DNA from: Myxococcota bacterium
GTDB taxonomy: Bacteria > Myxococcota_A > UBA796 > CAJQPC01
DNA length: 54,173 bases
Direction of reading: 5' to 3'
NCBI GenBank assembly: GCA_023150845.1
Contig: JAKLKD010000014.1
Coordinates: 1-54,173 of the forward strand
The position numbers were made by a program, and so were the translations under genes. The notes below the pieces were generated by a model. That model saw only the letters and a list, made by a program, of their open reading frames with translations. It did not search any database and was not told where the DNA came from. Below, piece by piece: positions 16,817 to 24,991 of this stretch (within the stretch, counting starts at the first letter, position 1; each line of letters begins with the position of its first letter).

Positions 16817-17886
16817 TGCGCGCCCTTCTCACGCTCAGCGCCGCCCTGGCCATGGTCGGCTGCAAGTCTGACAACACGATCCGCGCGCTGTCCGACGTGC
16901 CCGGCGGCGACGGCCTCAACATCGAGGGTCGGGTCTGCGACTACGACCGCAACACCTGGCTTGAGGGCGCCCGCGTCTACACCCACATGATCACCGAAGA
17001 CGGCTGGTTGGCCGACACGGTGACCTCGGTGACCGACGCAGAGGGCAAGTTTAAGCTGGAGAACATCTACGACAACACCGACTACCGGGTCTATGTCGAG
17101 GAGGGCAACGAGCTCCTGGAGATCATCGAGGTGAGCGTCGGCACCCAGTCCGTCGTCTTGCCCGATCCCGACTGCGGCGGCGGCGCCCTGAACGTCGCCG
17201 TCGTCACCGGCTCCTACGATGACTTCCAGTCCGTGCTCGACGCCTTGGGCTACGGCACCTACGACGTCATCAACGGGCAGACCGGCGAGGAGCTCCAGCA
17301 GTTCTTGCTCAACAGCGAGGGCCTGGCGATCTACGACGTGATCTTCTTCAACGGCGGGCACTTAGAGGAGGACCTCTTCTACGACACCGACGGCTCGGAC
17401 ACCTCTGGGGTCGTGGCCTCGGTGCAGGCGTCGGTGAAGGCCTACGTTCAGTCCGGCGGCGTGCTCTACGCGACGGACTGGGCCTATGACGTCGTCGAGC
17501 AGGGCTGGCCGGGCAAGATCGACTTCGTCGGCGACGACAAGCTCCCCAACGACGCCCAGCTCGGCGAGACGGGCACGGTGACGGCCTTGGTCGCCGATGA
17601 AGACCTCAAGGAGACCATGGGCCAGGAGACGTTTAAGGTCAACTACGACCTCGACGTCTGGCCGCCGATCACCGCGAAGGGCGACGGCACCCGGGTCTGG
17701 GCCTCTGGCGACATCCAGTGGCGCTCGGGCTCGCAGTCCCAGACGCTCAGCGACTCGCCCCTGCTCGTGTCCTTCCAGGACGGCGAGGGCCGCGTCGTGT
17801 ATGGCACATGGCGCAACGCCGCGAACCTGAACACCACAGGCGGGGCGCTGAAGGCCGTGAAGTATCTCCTTGAGCGCGACCTCTGA
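16816..17886 (+). CDS. lipoprotein with carboxypeptidase-regulatory-like and ThuA/GATase-like domains
   Basis: The 356-residue protein has a lipoprotein signal (MRALLTLSAALAMVGC). Residues about 30-115 form a beta-sandwich of the carboxypeptidase-regulatory type (LNIEGRVCDYD, ARVYTHMI, GKFKLENI). Residues about 120-355 look like a class I glutamine-amidotransferase/ThuA fold: LNVAVVTGSYDDF, VIFFNGGHLEED, VKAYVQSGGVLYATDW and a late GRVVYGTWRN strand. No nucleophile Cys stands at the expected elbow, so an enzyme role is doubtful. It is coupled to the VWA lipoprotein gene and has GGGAGG before its ATG; the pair may form an envelope complex. Confidence 0.75.
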   Translation: MRALLTLSAALAMVGCKSDNTIRALSDVPGGDGLNIEGRVCDYDRNTWLEGARVYTHMITEDGWLADTVTSVTDAEGKFKLENIYDNTDYRVYVEEGNELLEIIEVSVGTQSVVLPDPDCGGGALNVAVVTGSYDDFQSVLDALGYGTYDVINGQTGEELQQFLLNSEGLAIYDVIFFNGGHLEEDLFYDTDGSDTSGVVASVQASVKAYVQSGGVLYATDWAYDVVEQGWPGKIDFVGDDKLPNDAQLGETGTVTALVADEDLKETMGQETFKVNYDLDVWPPITAKGDGTRVWASGDIQWRSGSQSQTLSDSPLLVSFQDGEGRVVYGTWRNAANLNTTGGALKAVKYLLERDL

Positions 17887-17929
17887 GCGAGGAGCAGATA
17901 AGGGGCCTCCGACACCCGACGGAGACCCC

Positions 17930-19042
17930 ATGAGCGAGACCGACCCGACCCTCTTCCAGCTCCTTCTGCGAGTGCTGGAGCGTGAAGAGGAGCCCCTTCG
18001 GGCAGACGAAGACGAGGGCATCATCCGCGGCGCGCTCACCTTGCGCCGCGCGACGGTGCCCCTCTTCGCCCGTGTGCGTGAGACGCAGTTCCTCGTGCTC
18101 ATCTACACGATCCTCCCCGTGCGCTGCCCCGAGAACAAGTTCCCCGAGATGCTGGAGCTGCTCACCCGGGCGAACTGGGGCCTGCCCCTGGGCAACTACG
18201 AGATGGACCTCTCCGACGGGGAGATCCGCTTCAAGACCTCCGTAGACGTTGAGGGCGTGCCCCTCGACCAGCCCGCGGGCGCCCCAGCCGCCGAGATGGC
18301 GATCCAGAACACGCTGATGGCGAACAAGGTCGCGATGGACCGTTACCTCCCGGCCATCCTGGGCCTCATCTACGGCGACGAGAGCGTCGTGACCCTCATC
18401 GACCGCGCCGAGGGCCGCGCCGAGGAGCCCCACGCGGTCTCCGACGAGGAGGACCCCGAGGACCAGGCCGTCTTCGGCGACGACGAGCCCCTCGCCCAGA
18501 TCGAGGACGACGAGCTGCGGGAGCACCTGAGCGACCTCATCGAGACGACCCGGGCGACCTTGGAGGGCTTCGAGGTGCGGGTCCAGGTCTTCGGCCCCCA
18601 GGCCGACGAGACTTTAGAGCGCCGGGTGATGTTCAGCGAGAACGGCGAGATCGTCGAGATCTCCGAGCCCCTCATCGTGCCCAGCGACCACGACGACGAG
18701 CCGACGAGCGACGACTCCAGCCAGGAGCCCGACGCTGACGGCGAGGACTCCACGCTGAGCCAGCCCGCCCCAACCATCGCCGACCTCTGCGTGGCCTTCG
18801 GCCTCATCCCCCCCGACGAGCCGCCGCCCCGGGAAGAGGCCGCCGAGCTCCTCCGCCGCCTCACCAAGTCCCCCCAGGGCCCGGTGAACCTCTCCCTCGC
18901 CGCCGGCCGCCGCGCCCTGCTCACGGCCTTAGGCGCCCAGCTCCGCGAGCTGCACGCCCTGCGCTTCGACCCCGCCGCCGTCTTGTTGGGCCAGGCGACG
19001 CCGAGCCTCTGGATCGCGCTCCTGGTGCAGCCGGAGGGGTGA
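17930..19042 (+). CDS. YbjN-like domain protein with acidic linker
   Basis: The ATG at 17930 is preceded by GGAG at the right distance; the longer frame starts inside the previous gene. The 370-residue soluble protein begins with about 150 residues resembling the YbjN/sensory-regulator fold (PVRCPENKFPEMLELLTRANW, LGNYEMDLSDGEIRFKTSV), which in other bacteria acts as a chaperone-like binding domain. A highly acidic segment (about 170-200 and 260-295) links to a C-terminal part with RLTKSPQGPVNLSL. There is no signal peptide. It follows the ThuA-like lipoprotein by 43 bases on the same strand. The function is not known. Confidence 0.7.
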   Translation: MSETDPTLFQLLLRVLEREEEPLRADEDEGIIRGALTLRRATVPLFARVRETQFLVLIYTILPVRCPENKFPEMLELLTRANWGLPLGNYEMDLSDGEIRFKTSVDVEGVPLDQPAGAPAAEMAIQNTLMANKVAMDRYLPAILGLIYGDESVVTLIDRAEGRAEEPHAVSDEEDPEDQAVFGDDEPLAQIEDDELREHLSDLIETTRATLEGFEVRVQVFGPQADETLERRVMFSENGEIVEISEPLIVPSDHDDEPTSDDSSQEPDADGEDSTLSQPAPTIADLCVAFGLIPPDEPPPREEAAELLRRLTKSPQGPVNLSLAAGRRALLTALGAQLRELHALRFDPAAVLLGQATPSLWIALLVQPEG

Positions 19043-19051
19043 GCGAAAGAA

Positions 19052-19103
19052 CGTATGATGGATTTATCGTACGACAGAATTGACGTACGATAAATTCCTC
19101 GTA
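19052..19103. repeat. left motif pair: 16-bp CGATAAATTCATCATA-like units
   Basis: One unit is on the minus strand (19054-19069, one mismatch to CGATAAATTCATCATA) and one on the plus strand (19088-19103, two mismatches). Their facing parts create a perfect 12-bp inverted repeat, ATTTATCGTACG-(10)-CGTACGATAAAT (19062-19095). It overlaps the predicted promoter of the ATPase genes, so regulator binding is plausible. Confidence 0.7.
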
Positions 19104-19107
19104 TATT
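19080..19107 (+). promoter_or_regulatory. sigma-70-type promoter of the ATPase operon
   Basis: TTGACG (19080-19085) and TATATT (19102-19107) are 16 bases apart, five of six matches each. Transcription would begin close to the ATG at 19115, giving an almost leaderless message. The spacer holds one of the 16-bp motifs, so a protein bound there would block the promoter. Confidence 0.45.
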
Positions 19108-19114
19108 GAGGTGC

Positions 19115-20275
19115 ATGAACACCGCCACTTACGACCTCCCCGCGCCTGGCGCCGCGCTCCCTCCCGAGAAGATCTACGGGAGGGACATGATCATCGCCGA
19201 ATACTGGAAGATCCTGGCGAAGACGAGCATCCTGCTCACCGCGCCGCGGCGGATGGGCAAGTCTTCAGTGCTCACCAAGATGGCGAGCGCGCCCCCGGCC
19301 CATGTGCGGGTGATCAAGTCCGACCTTCAGGCGCTCAAGACGCCGATGGCGCTGGTGCAGGCGCTGGCTGAGCACGCCGCGGTGCACCTTGGGGTCTCCA
19401 CCCGCGCGAAGACATGGTTCTCGTCGTTTTTCCAGCGCTTTCAGGGTGTTGACACCTCTGTCGTGAAGCTCACAGTCACCGAGGCGAGCTGGGCCACCGA
19501 CCTCACCAACCTCTTTGACGAGCTGCAGCGCTGGGCCGAGCAGGAGAATCGCGCGGTGCTCCTGATGTGGGACGAGTTCACCTGGTTCTTGATGAACCTC
19601 GTGCAGCATGAGCAGAGCGAGCGCGCGCAGCAGATCCTCGATCTGTTGCGCTCGATCCGCCAAGATGGGCAGCACCCTCGCCTACGCTTCGTGTTGACGG
19701 GCTCCATCGGCATGTCGGAGGTGCTCGATCGTCTTCGGAGCGCGGGCTACGCCTTCGAGCCGCTGAACGACGTGAGCAAGCAGGTGCTTCCGGTGATGGC
19801 GATCGAGCAAGGGGTTGAGCTCGTGCTGCACCACCTCCCGCCTGAGCACGGTGCGCTGGCCGAGCCCCTCGTCCGGCGATGTGAGGGCCACCCCTACATC
19901 ATGCAGCACGTCTTGGGCCGTCTGGACAGCGCGAGGTCATGGTCCGACGAGGCCATCCAGGGCGCCTACGACGCGCTTGTCGGCGAGGTTCAAGACCCCT
20001 TGGAGCTCGGCGCCTACGAGCGTCGTCTGGAGCAGTATTACCCGGAGCTGGCCCCGGTGATGCGCCGCGTGCTTGACGAGATCGCGCAGAGAAAACGCAC
20101 CATCGACGAGCTCACCTTGCAGCTCGGCGTTGACCGGGATCAGGTGCTCGTCGTCATCAGGCGCCTTGAGCGTGACCTCTACCTCAGACGGGTCGGCAAG
20201 CAGTACACCTTCGCCTTAGAGCTCCTTCGCCGCTACTGGGCCCAGCACCGCGACCTCAAGATCCGGAGGCGCTGA
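19115..20275 (+). CDS. P-loop ATPase with C-terminal winged helix (ATPase_2/AAA-like), first gene of pair
   Basis: The 386-residue protein starts at ATG 19115, after TGAGG, rather than at the TTG nine bases earlier. It has an N-terminal YGRD box, a Walker A of the form APRRMGKSS (43-51; the usual first Gly is Ala), Walker B VLLMWDE (148-154) and a sensor strand RFVLTGSIG (191-199). The C-terminal 80 residues form a winged helix (AQRKRTIDELTLQLGVDRDQV, then LERDLYLRRVG). This is the layout of the PF01637-type ATPases related to ORC and STAND NTPases, often found in mobile and conflict loci. It overlaps the second ATPase gene by one base (TGATG), so a two-protein complex is likely. Its exact function is unknown. 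Confidence 0.8.
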   Translation: MNTATYDLPAPGAALPPEKIYGRDMIIAEYWKILAKTSILLTAPRRMGKSSVLTKMASAPPAHVRVIKSDLQALKTPMALVQALAEHAAVHLGVSTRAKTWFSSFFQRFQGVDTSVVKLTVTEASWATDLTNLFDELQRWAEQENRAVLLMWDEFTWFLMNLVQHEQSERAQQILDLLRSIRQDGQHPRLRFVLTGSIGMSEVLDRLRSAGYAFEPLNDVSKQVLPVMAIEQGVELVLHHLPPEHGALAEPLVRRCEGHPYIMQHVLGRLDSARSWSDEAIQGAYDALVGEVQDPLELGAYERRLEQYYPELAPVMRRVLDEIAQRKRTIDELTLQLGVDRDQVLVVIRRLERDLYLRRVGKQYTFALELLRRYWAQHRDLKIRRR

Positions 20276-23037
20276 TGTCCAACACCATCCTCAGCTCACG
20301 CTTCTCCCCCCGCATCGTGCCCGCCGACGCCCTGGAGAAGACCTTCGTCGGGCGCCACAGGCTCCTCGACCACCTCACGACGATCCTCTTGCAGAGCGCG
20401 AGGCGCAAGGTGGGCCGATACGGCCTCGTCCACGGGCCTCGGGGCGCGGGCAAATCTCACCTGATGGCGCTGTTGGGCCATCGGCTGCGCCCGGCCGCGA
20501 CGGCTGGTGAGCTGCTGCTCGTGGAGCTTGGCGAGGAGGAGCACATCGCCCAGCTCGTCGCGTTCTTTGCCAAGATCCTCGGGGCCTTGCCCGAACGAGC
20601 GGGTGAGCCCTCTCCCGCCGAGCTGGTGCGCACGATCCAGAAGACCCCCCGGGCGGATCAGCTCCGACGCGCGATCGGGCTCCTGGAGGAGCGGGTCGGC
20701 GCCCAGCCCCTCGTGCTCCTCGTCGAGAACCTCGATCGCCTCTTCGACGCCATCAAACCGGAAGGCCAGTCCCGGCTGCGCGCCTTGCTCGCGGCGCACC
20801 CCGGCTGGTGTTTGTTCGGCGCGAGCTGCACCTACGGCGAGGCGTTCACCAGCCCCGAGGCCCCCTTCTTCCAGAGCTTCGAGCGGTTCACGCTCCCCGA
20901 GCTGAGCCTCGACGACAGCGTCGAGATGCTGCGAAACCTCGCGCGACTTCACAACGACTTCAAGCTGCTTGGCCAGCTCGGTGACACGAGCGGTCGCGCC
21001 CAGGTCGGGGCGATCCGCCACCTGCTCGGCGCAAACCCACGGGCCTTAGCCCTGGTGTTCCCCTTCTTGCGTCACCGACGCCTGAACGACCTTGAGGGCG
21101 TGTTCCTCGATCTCGCGGAGGAGCTGACCCCCTACTTTCAGGAGCAGATGGCCCGGCGAGCGGCAGGCCAACAACCTTACCTGGAGCAGCTCGCCGAGAC
21201 CTGGGGAACCTTGTCCGTGAGTGAGTTGGCCGAGCGCTGCTTTGACAGCCCGACCACGGCCTCTGGGCAGCTCCGATACCTGCACCAAGACGGCCTCGTG
21301 CGCAGCTTCCGCCTAGGCCGCGAGACCTTCTATGAGCTAGCCGACCCGCTCCATCGCATCGCCTGGGCGATGAAGCGCCCCGAGCGCCTGCCCGCGACCC
21401 TGGCGAAGTTTGTGGCGGCGTGGATTCCGCGACGTGAGGTGGGGGAGAGGGTGGGGGGGCTTGGCGGGGTGGATCTGTCGGGCAGCGCGTACGCCATGGC
21501 GCTCAATCTGCCGTTCGAGGACGAGTCGGAGCACGCCGAGCGCCAGATGGAGCGGATCGAGCAGCGAGAGGACAAGGCTCCAGAGGAGGCGTACGAGGAG
21601 GCGAAGGCGCTGGCGGAGCGGGAGCCCCTGTTTGCGCACCTGTTGAAGGCGTTTCAGCTGGCCTGTCGGCTCGGTGCACCAGAGCTTGAGCACTACGCGG
21701 ACAAGATCTTGGAGATCGCGGAGGTTCCACCGCTGCCGGATGAGGAGGAAAAGAACGAAACGGGAGAGTCCACAGAGCAGGTCTTGGTCAACATCATCTC
21801 GCTCGCACTTCTCGGTCAACTGGTCGTTCAGAAGCGCCGCCTTTCCGCCGGCGTGATGACCCGGCTGCGCGCGCTCGCCAGACTAAGCTCCGATCCCGAC
21901 GTTTGGGAGTTGCTCCTCATCGAGCACGGCGCCGAGCGTGAGGTGTTGGTTGATGTCACTGAGAGGCTTGTCGCCCACTACAAGGCAGGGAACACGATTC
22001 GATATCGAGGACTCTTACGGCTGCTCTCCCTCGCCGAGGACTCTGAGCTCGTCAGCCTCCTTGGCTTGGCTGTTCCGGCACGCTCTCTCAGCGTCCATGA
22101 CCGCACTCGTCTGGTGTTGGCGTTGCTCAACCAGAACGACGAGGCTGCACTGCGGAGTTTAGGCGACACGCTGAATGAAGGGGCTCGTGGTGAGCACGCC
22201 CACTCACTCAAGGCGCTGCGTCTCGTGCTCATTGATCCCAACGCGGCGCTCAAGATCGCTCGAAGCGCGCTTAAAAAGTGGCCGGAAAGCTTCCTTCTGC
22301 TCATCGCGGCGCAACGAGCCTCGCTCCAACTCGGCTTATGGCGGGACACCATTCACTACGCCAATCGCTTGATGAATACACTCCCAGAAGTGCTAGTCGG
22401 TCTACACAGCGTCGTAGCGCTCGCACACCATCAGCTTGGCGAGCATGACGCCGCACAAGGCCACATGGCTGAGGCCCTGAGAGGTCCCCCTCACGCCATA
22501 ATCTACGCGAACATCGCCGCGATGTTCCTCGATGACCCTCCACGGATCCTGCAGACACTCACCAACCATCATCACCCCTCGTCCGAACGAATCAAGGCGC
22601 TGGCCCGGCTCGCCCGCGGCGAGCGCGTCGAACCGATCGAGCCGATCGCGCAGCCCGCGCACTTCATGGAGGTCTTCACTGTCTTCATGCTCGCGGCAAG
22701 CGCGTTGATCCATGACGACTCGCCCGCGAACCTCACGCGCTGGCTAAACTCCCTGCCCTTCGACGCGCACCCTTACGCGCTTGACGCGCTCTGCGTCTGG
22801 GTCATCACCCTACGCACCGGCACCCGACCGACGCGGCTCAGTTCCGCGCAGTGGGAGGTGCTAGAGCCCAACATTCCTGAGGGCGGCGCGGTGATGCTCC
22901 GCGCGCTGGACGCTCTGCCTGAGAACCCCCGCATCTACTCTCAGCTTGCCGAGCCCGCCCGGGCATTGCTCCGCACAAGACTTAAAGAGTTGGAGGCTAC
23001 GGCTCTGCTCGCGGCTCTGCCGGACGAATCCTCGTGA
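20275..23037 (+). CDS. large STAND-like ATPase with winged helix and helical-repeat C terminus, second gene of pair
   Basis: The 920-residue protein has an ORC-like VGR box (FVGRHRLLDHL, 25-35), Walker A HGPRGAGKSH (53-62), Walker B LVLLVENLD (146-154) and an arginine-bearing helical part. A winged helix lies at about 300-360 (LSVSELAERCFDSPTTASGQ, then YELADPLHRIAWAMK). The remaining 500 residues are helical, with TPR-like stretches such as ALKIARSALKKWPESFLLL and LGEHDAAQGHMAEAL. The sensor or effector is not recognisable; no nuclease, TIR, protease or membrane motif was seen. Base composition drops in the second half (line 22381-22440 is 60% G+C by hand count, against 73% for 24301-24360 in aspS), consistent with transfer. 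Confidence 0.78.
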   Translation: MSNTILSSRFSPRIVPADALEKTFVGRHRLLDHLTTILLQSARRKVGRYGLVHGPRGAGKSHLMALLGHRLRPAATAGELLLVELGEEEHIAQLVAFFAKILGALPERAGEPSPAELVRTIQKTPRADQLRRAIGLLEERVGAQPLVLLVENLDRLFDAIKPEGQSRLRALLAAHPGWCLFGASCTYGEAFTSPEAPFFQSFERFTLPELSLDDSVEMLRNLARLHNDFKLLGQLGDTSGRAQVGAIRHLLGANPRALALVFPFLRHRRLNDLEGVFLDLAEELTPYFQEQMARRAAGQQPYLEQLAETWGTLSVSELAERCFDSPTTASGQLRYLHQDGLVRSFRLGRETFYELADPLHRIAWAMKRPERLPATLAKFVAAWIPRREVGERVGGLGGVDLSGSAYAMALNLPFEDESEHAERQMERIEQREDKAPEEAYEEAKALAEREPLFAHLLKAFQLACRLGAPELEHYADKILEIAEVPPLPDEEEKNETGESTEQVLVNIISLALLGQLVVQKRRLSAGVMTRLRALARLSSDPDVWELLLIEHGAEREVLVDVTERLVAHYKAGNTIRYRGLLRLLSLAEDSELVSLLGLAVPARSLSVHDRTRLVLALLNQNDEAALRSLGDTLNEGARGEHAHSLKALRLVLIDPNAALKIARSALKKWPESFLLLIAAQRASLQLGLWRDTIHYANRLMNTLPEVLVGLHSVVALAHHQLGEHDAAQGHMAEALRGPPHAIIYANIAAMFLDDPPRILQTLTNHHHPSSERIKALARLARGERVEPIEPIAQPAHFMEVFTVFMLAASALIHDDSPANLTRWLNSLPFDAHPYALDALCVWVITLRTGTRPTRLSSAQWEVLEPNIPEGGAVMLRALDALPENPRIYSQLAEPARALLRTRLKELEATALLAALPDESS

Positions 23038-23081
23038 GCCTCACTCAGCTCACGTTGAGCTTATACGAGCACTCAATCACA

Positions 23082-23115
23082 CGATAAATTCATCATACGA
23101 TAATTTCATCATACG
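23082..23115 (+). repeat. right motif pair: tandem 16-bp units
   Basis: CGATAAATTCATCATA (23082-23097) is followed at once by CGATAATTTCATCATA (23098-23113), one mismatch apart, 44 bases after the second ATPase stop. The same motif occurs before the first ATPase gene, and the outer unit is the inverted partner of the left end. Confidence 0.75.
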
Positions 23116-23227
23116 ACTAACCCAACCTTCTTAGCCCCGTCAGCGCCCACGTCGAAGACCCCGTGCGCCGCCGCCCGTGCCGGATTAGTTGAGCGCCTGT
23201 CCTCTCCTCGGAGGCCCAGGAGATCCC

Positions 23228-24991
23228 ATGCTGAAGAACGTTCGTCGCACCCACCGCTGCGGAGAGCTCCGCGCTGAGCACATTGGCCAACACGTCGTCC
23301 TGCAGGGCTGGGCCCAGTCGGTCCGAGACTTTGGCGGCGTGGCCTTCGTGGTGCTGCGGGATCGGTATGGGCTCGCCCAGGTCACCGTGGACGAGCGCTG
23401 CGCGCCGTCGGTGAAGGATGAGCTGGGTCTGGTGCGCTCGGAGTACGTGATCGAGGTCAGCGGTGAGGTCGTGGCCCGGGCCAACCCCAACCCGAACCTC
23501 CCCACCGGCGCCATCGAGGTCTTGGCCTCGGGCATCCGGGTGCTCAACAAGACCGAGCCCCTGCCCTTCACCGCCGAGACGGCCATGCAGGCCCAAGAGG
23601 AGACCCGCCTCAAGTGGCGCTTCTTGGACCTGCGCCGCCCCACGCTCCAGCGGCACCTGATCATCCGCCACAAGGCCAGCCAGGCCGTTCGCCGCTTCTT
23701 GGACAGCGAAGACTTCGTCGAGGTCGAGACGCCGATCCTCAACAAGTCCACCCCTGAAGGCGCCCGCGACTACCTCGTCCCCTCCCGGGTTCACCCCGGC
23801 CAGTGGTACGCCCTGCCGCAGTCCCCGCAGATCTTCAAGCAGATCCTCATGGTGGCGGGCATGGACCGCTACTTCCAGATCGTGAAGTGTTTCCGCGACG
23901 AGGACCTCCGCGCCGACCGCCAGCCCGAGTTCACCCAGATCGACATCGAGATCTCCTTCCCCACCGAAGACACGGTGATGGAGGTCGCCGAGGGTGTGCT
24001 GCGCGCGATGTTCACCGAGATCCGCGGCATGACCATCGGCGAGATCCCCCGGCTCACCTACGCCGACGCCATCGACCGCTACGGCATCGACTCCCCGGAC
24101 ACCCGCTTTGAGATGCACCTCAAGACGCTGACCGACCTGGTCGCGAACAGCGCCTCGACGGTGATCTCCGGCGGCTTGGCGAACGGCGGCGTCTGCCGCG
24201 GCATGAACGTGAAGGGCCACGCCGAGGCCGCCTCGAACAAGGTGCTCAACGGCTACACGGACTTCGTGAAGCGGTACGGCATGGGCGGGCTCCTGTGGGG
24301 CAAGGTCGGCGCCGAGGGCCTCACGGGCTCCTTGGCGAAGCTGCTCTCCGCCGAGGAGGCCGCCACCGTGGTTGCCGCCTTGGGCGGGGCGCCGGGCGAC
24401 CTGTTGCTCGTCGGCGTCGGCGCCAAGAGCGCCGTGAACCCCGGCCTCGGCCGCCTGCGCGCCCAGCTCGGCCGCGACCTCAGCCTGCACCAGCACGAGT
24501 TCAGCTTCTGCTGGGTCAACGACTTCCCGGCGTTTGACTGGGACAAGGACAGCCAGCGCTGGGTGGCGATGCACCACCCCTTCACCAGCCCCAAGGCTGA
24601 GGACATCCACCTGCTCGGCACCGACCGCGCCGGGGAGATCCGGGCGAGCGCCTACGACCTCGTCTGCAACGGCTACGAGATCGCGGGCGGCTCGATCCGT
24701 ATCCACGACTCGGCGGTGCAGTCCAAGGTGTTCACCGCCTTGGGCATCGGTGAGGAGGAGGCCGAGGAGCGCTTCGGCTTCTTGCTCTCGGCCCTGCGCT
24801 GCGGCGCGCCGCCCCACGGCGGCATCGCCTTCGGCTTCGACCGCAGCGTGATGCTGTTGGCGGGCACGGAGAACATCCGCGACGTCATCGCCTTCCCCAA
24901 GACGACGAAGGCCCAGGACATGATGGCCGGCAGCCCCAGCCCCGTGGACCCGGCGCAGCTCGCCGAGCTGCACGTCAAGAACCTCGGTTGA
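23228..24991 (+). CDS. aspS: aspartyl-tRNA synthetase, bacterial type
   Basis: The 587-residue enzyme charges tRNA-Asp. The ATG at 23228 has AGGAG six bases upstream and gives the usual N terminus MLKNVRRTHRCGEL; 13 extra codons in the longer frame are dropped. The OB-fold anticodon domain, class II motif 1, motif 2 (FRDEDLRADRQPEFTQIDIE) and motif 3 (GGIAFGFDRSVMLL) are all present, as is the bacterial GAD insertion (about 290-410). At the anticodon-domain position where His or Leu tracks with loose or strict tRNA choice, this enzyme has Phe (VRDFGGVAF), so discrimination cannot be predicted. It is coupled to the next gene. Confidence 0.97.
   Translation: MLKNVRRTHRCGELRAEHIGQHVVLQGWAQSVRDFGGVAFVVLRDRYGLAQVTVDERCAPSVKDELGLVRSEYVIEVSGEVVARANPNPNLPTGAIEVLASGIRVLNKTEPLPFTAETAMQAQEETRLKWRFLDLRRPTLQRHLIIRHKASQAVRRFLDSEDFVEVETPILNKSTPEGARDYLVPSRVHPGQWYALPQSPQIFKQILMVAGMDRYFQIVKCFRDEDLRADRQPEFTQIDIEISFPTEDTVMEVAEGVLRAMFTEIRGMTIGEIPRLTYADAIDRYGIDSPDTRFEMHLKTLTDLVANSASTVISGGLANGGVCRGMNVKGHAEAASNKVLNGYTDFVKRYGMGGLLWGKVGAEGLTGSLAKLLSAEEAATVVAALGGAPGDLLLVGVGAKSAVNPGLGRLRAQLGRDLSLHQHEFSFCWVNDFPAFDWDKDSQRWVAMHHPFTSPKAEDIHLLGTDRAGEIRASAYDLVCNGYEIAGGSIRIHDSAVQSKVFTALGIGEEEAEERFGFLLSALRCGAPPHGGIAFGFDRSVMLLAGTENIRDVIAFPKTTKAQDMMAGSPSPVDPAQLAELHVKNLG

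Larger units (their letters stand above)
19052..23115. mobile_element. candidate two-ATPase cassette bounded by imperfect inverted repeats
   Basis: A 23-base sequence at 19052-19074 and the complement of 23093-23115 agree at 20 of 23 positions (core CGTATGATGRA.TTATCGTA), enclosing two overlapping ATPase genes and little else. The ends are AT-rich in a very GC-rich genome. No transposase or recombinase lies inside and no target-site duplication was found (left flank ends GCGAAAGAA, right flank begins ACTAACCC). The boundaries may therefore mark a mobilised cassette or may be operators of an autoregulated operon. Confidence 0.33.

Noticed and set aside
19052-23115. Idea that the ATPase pair is a Tn7-like transposon
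   Set aside because: Neither protein has transposase motifs, no integrase or TnsB-like gene is inside, and no target-site duplication was found; only a cassette mobilised in trans remains possible.
23117-24973. A 618-residue minus-strand frame
   Set aside because: It lies entirely opposite aspS, whose identity is certain.
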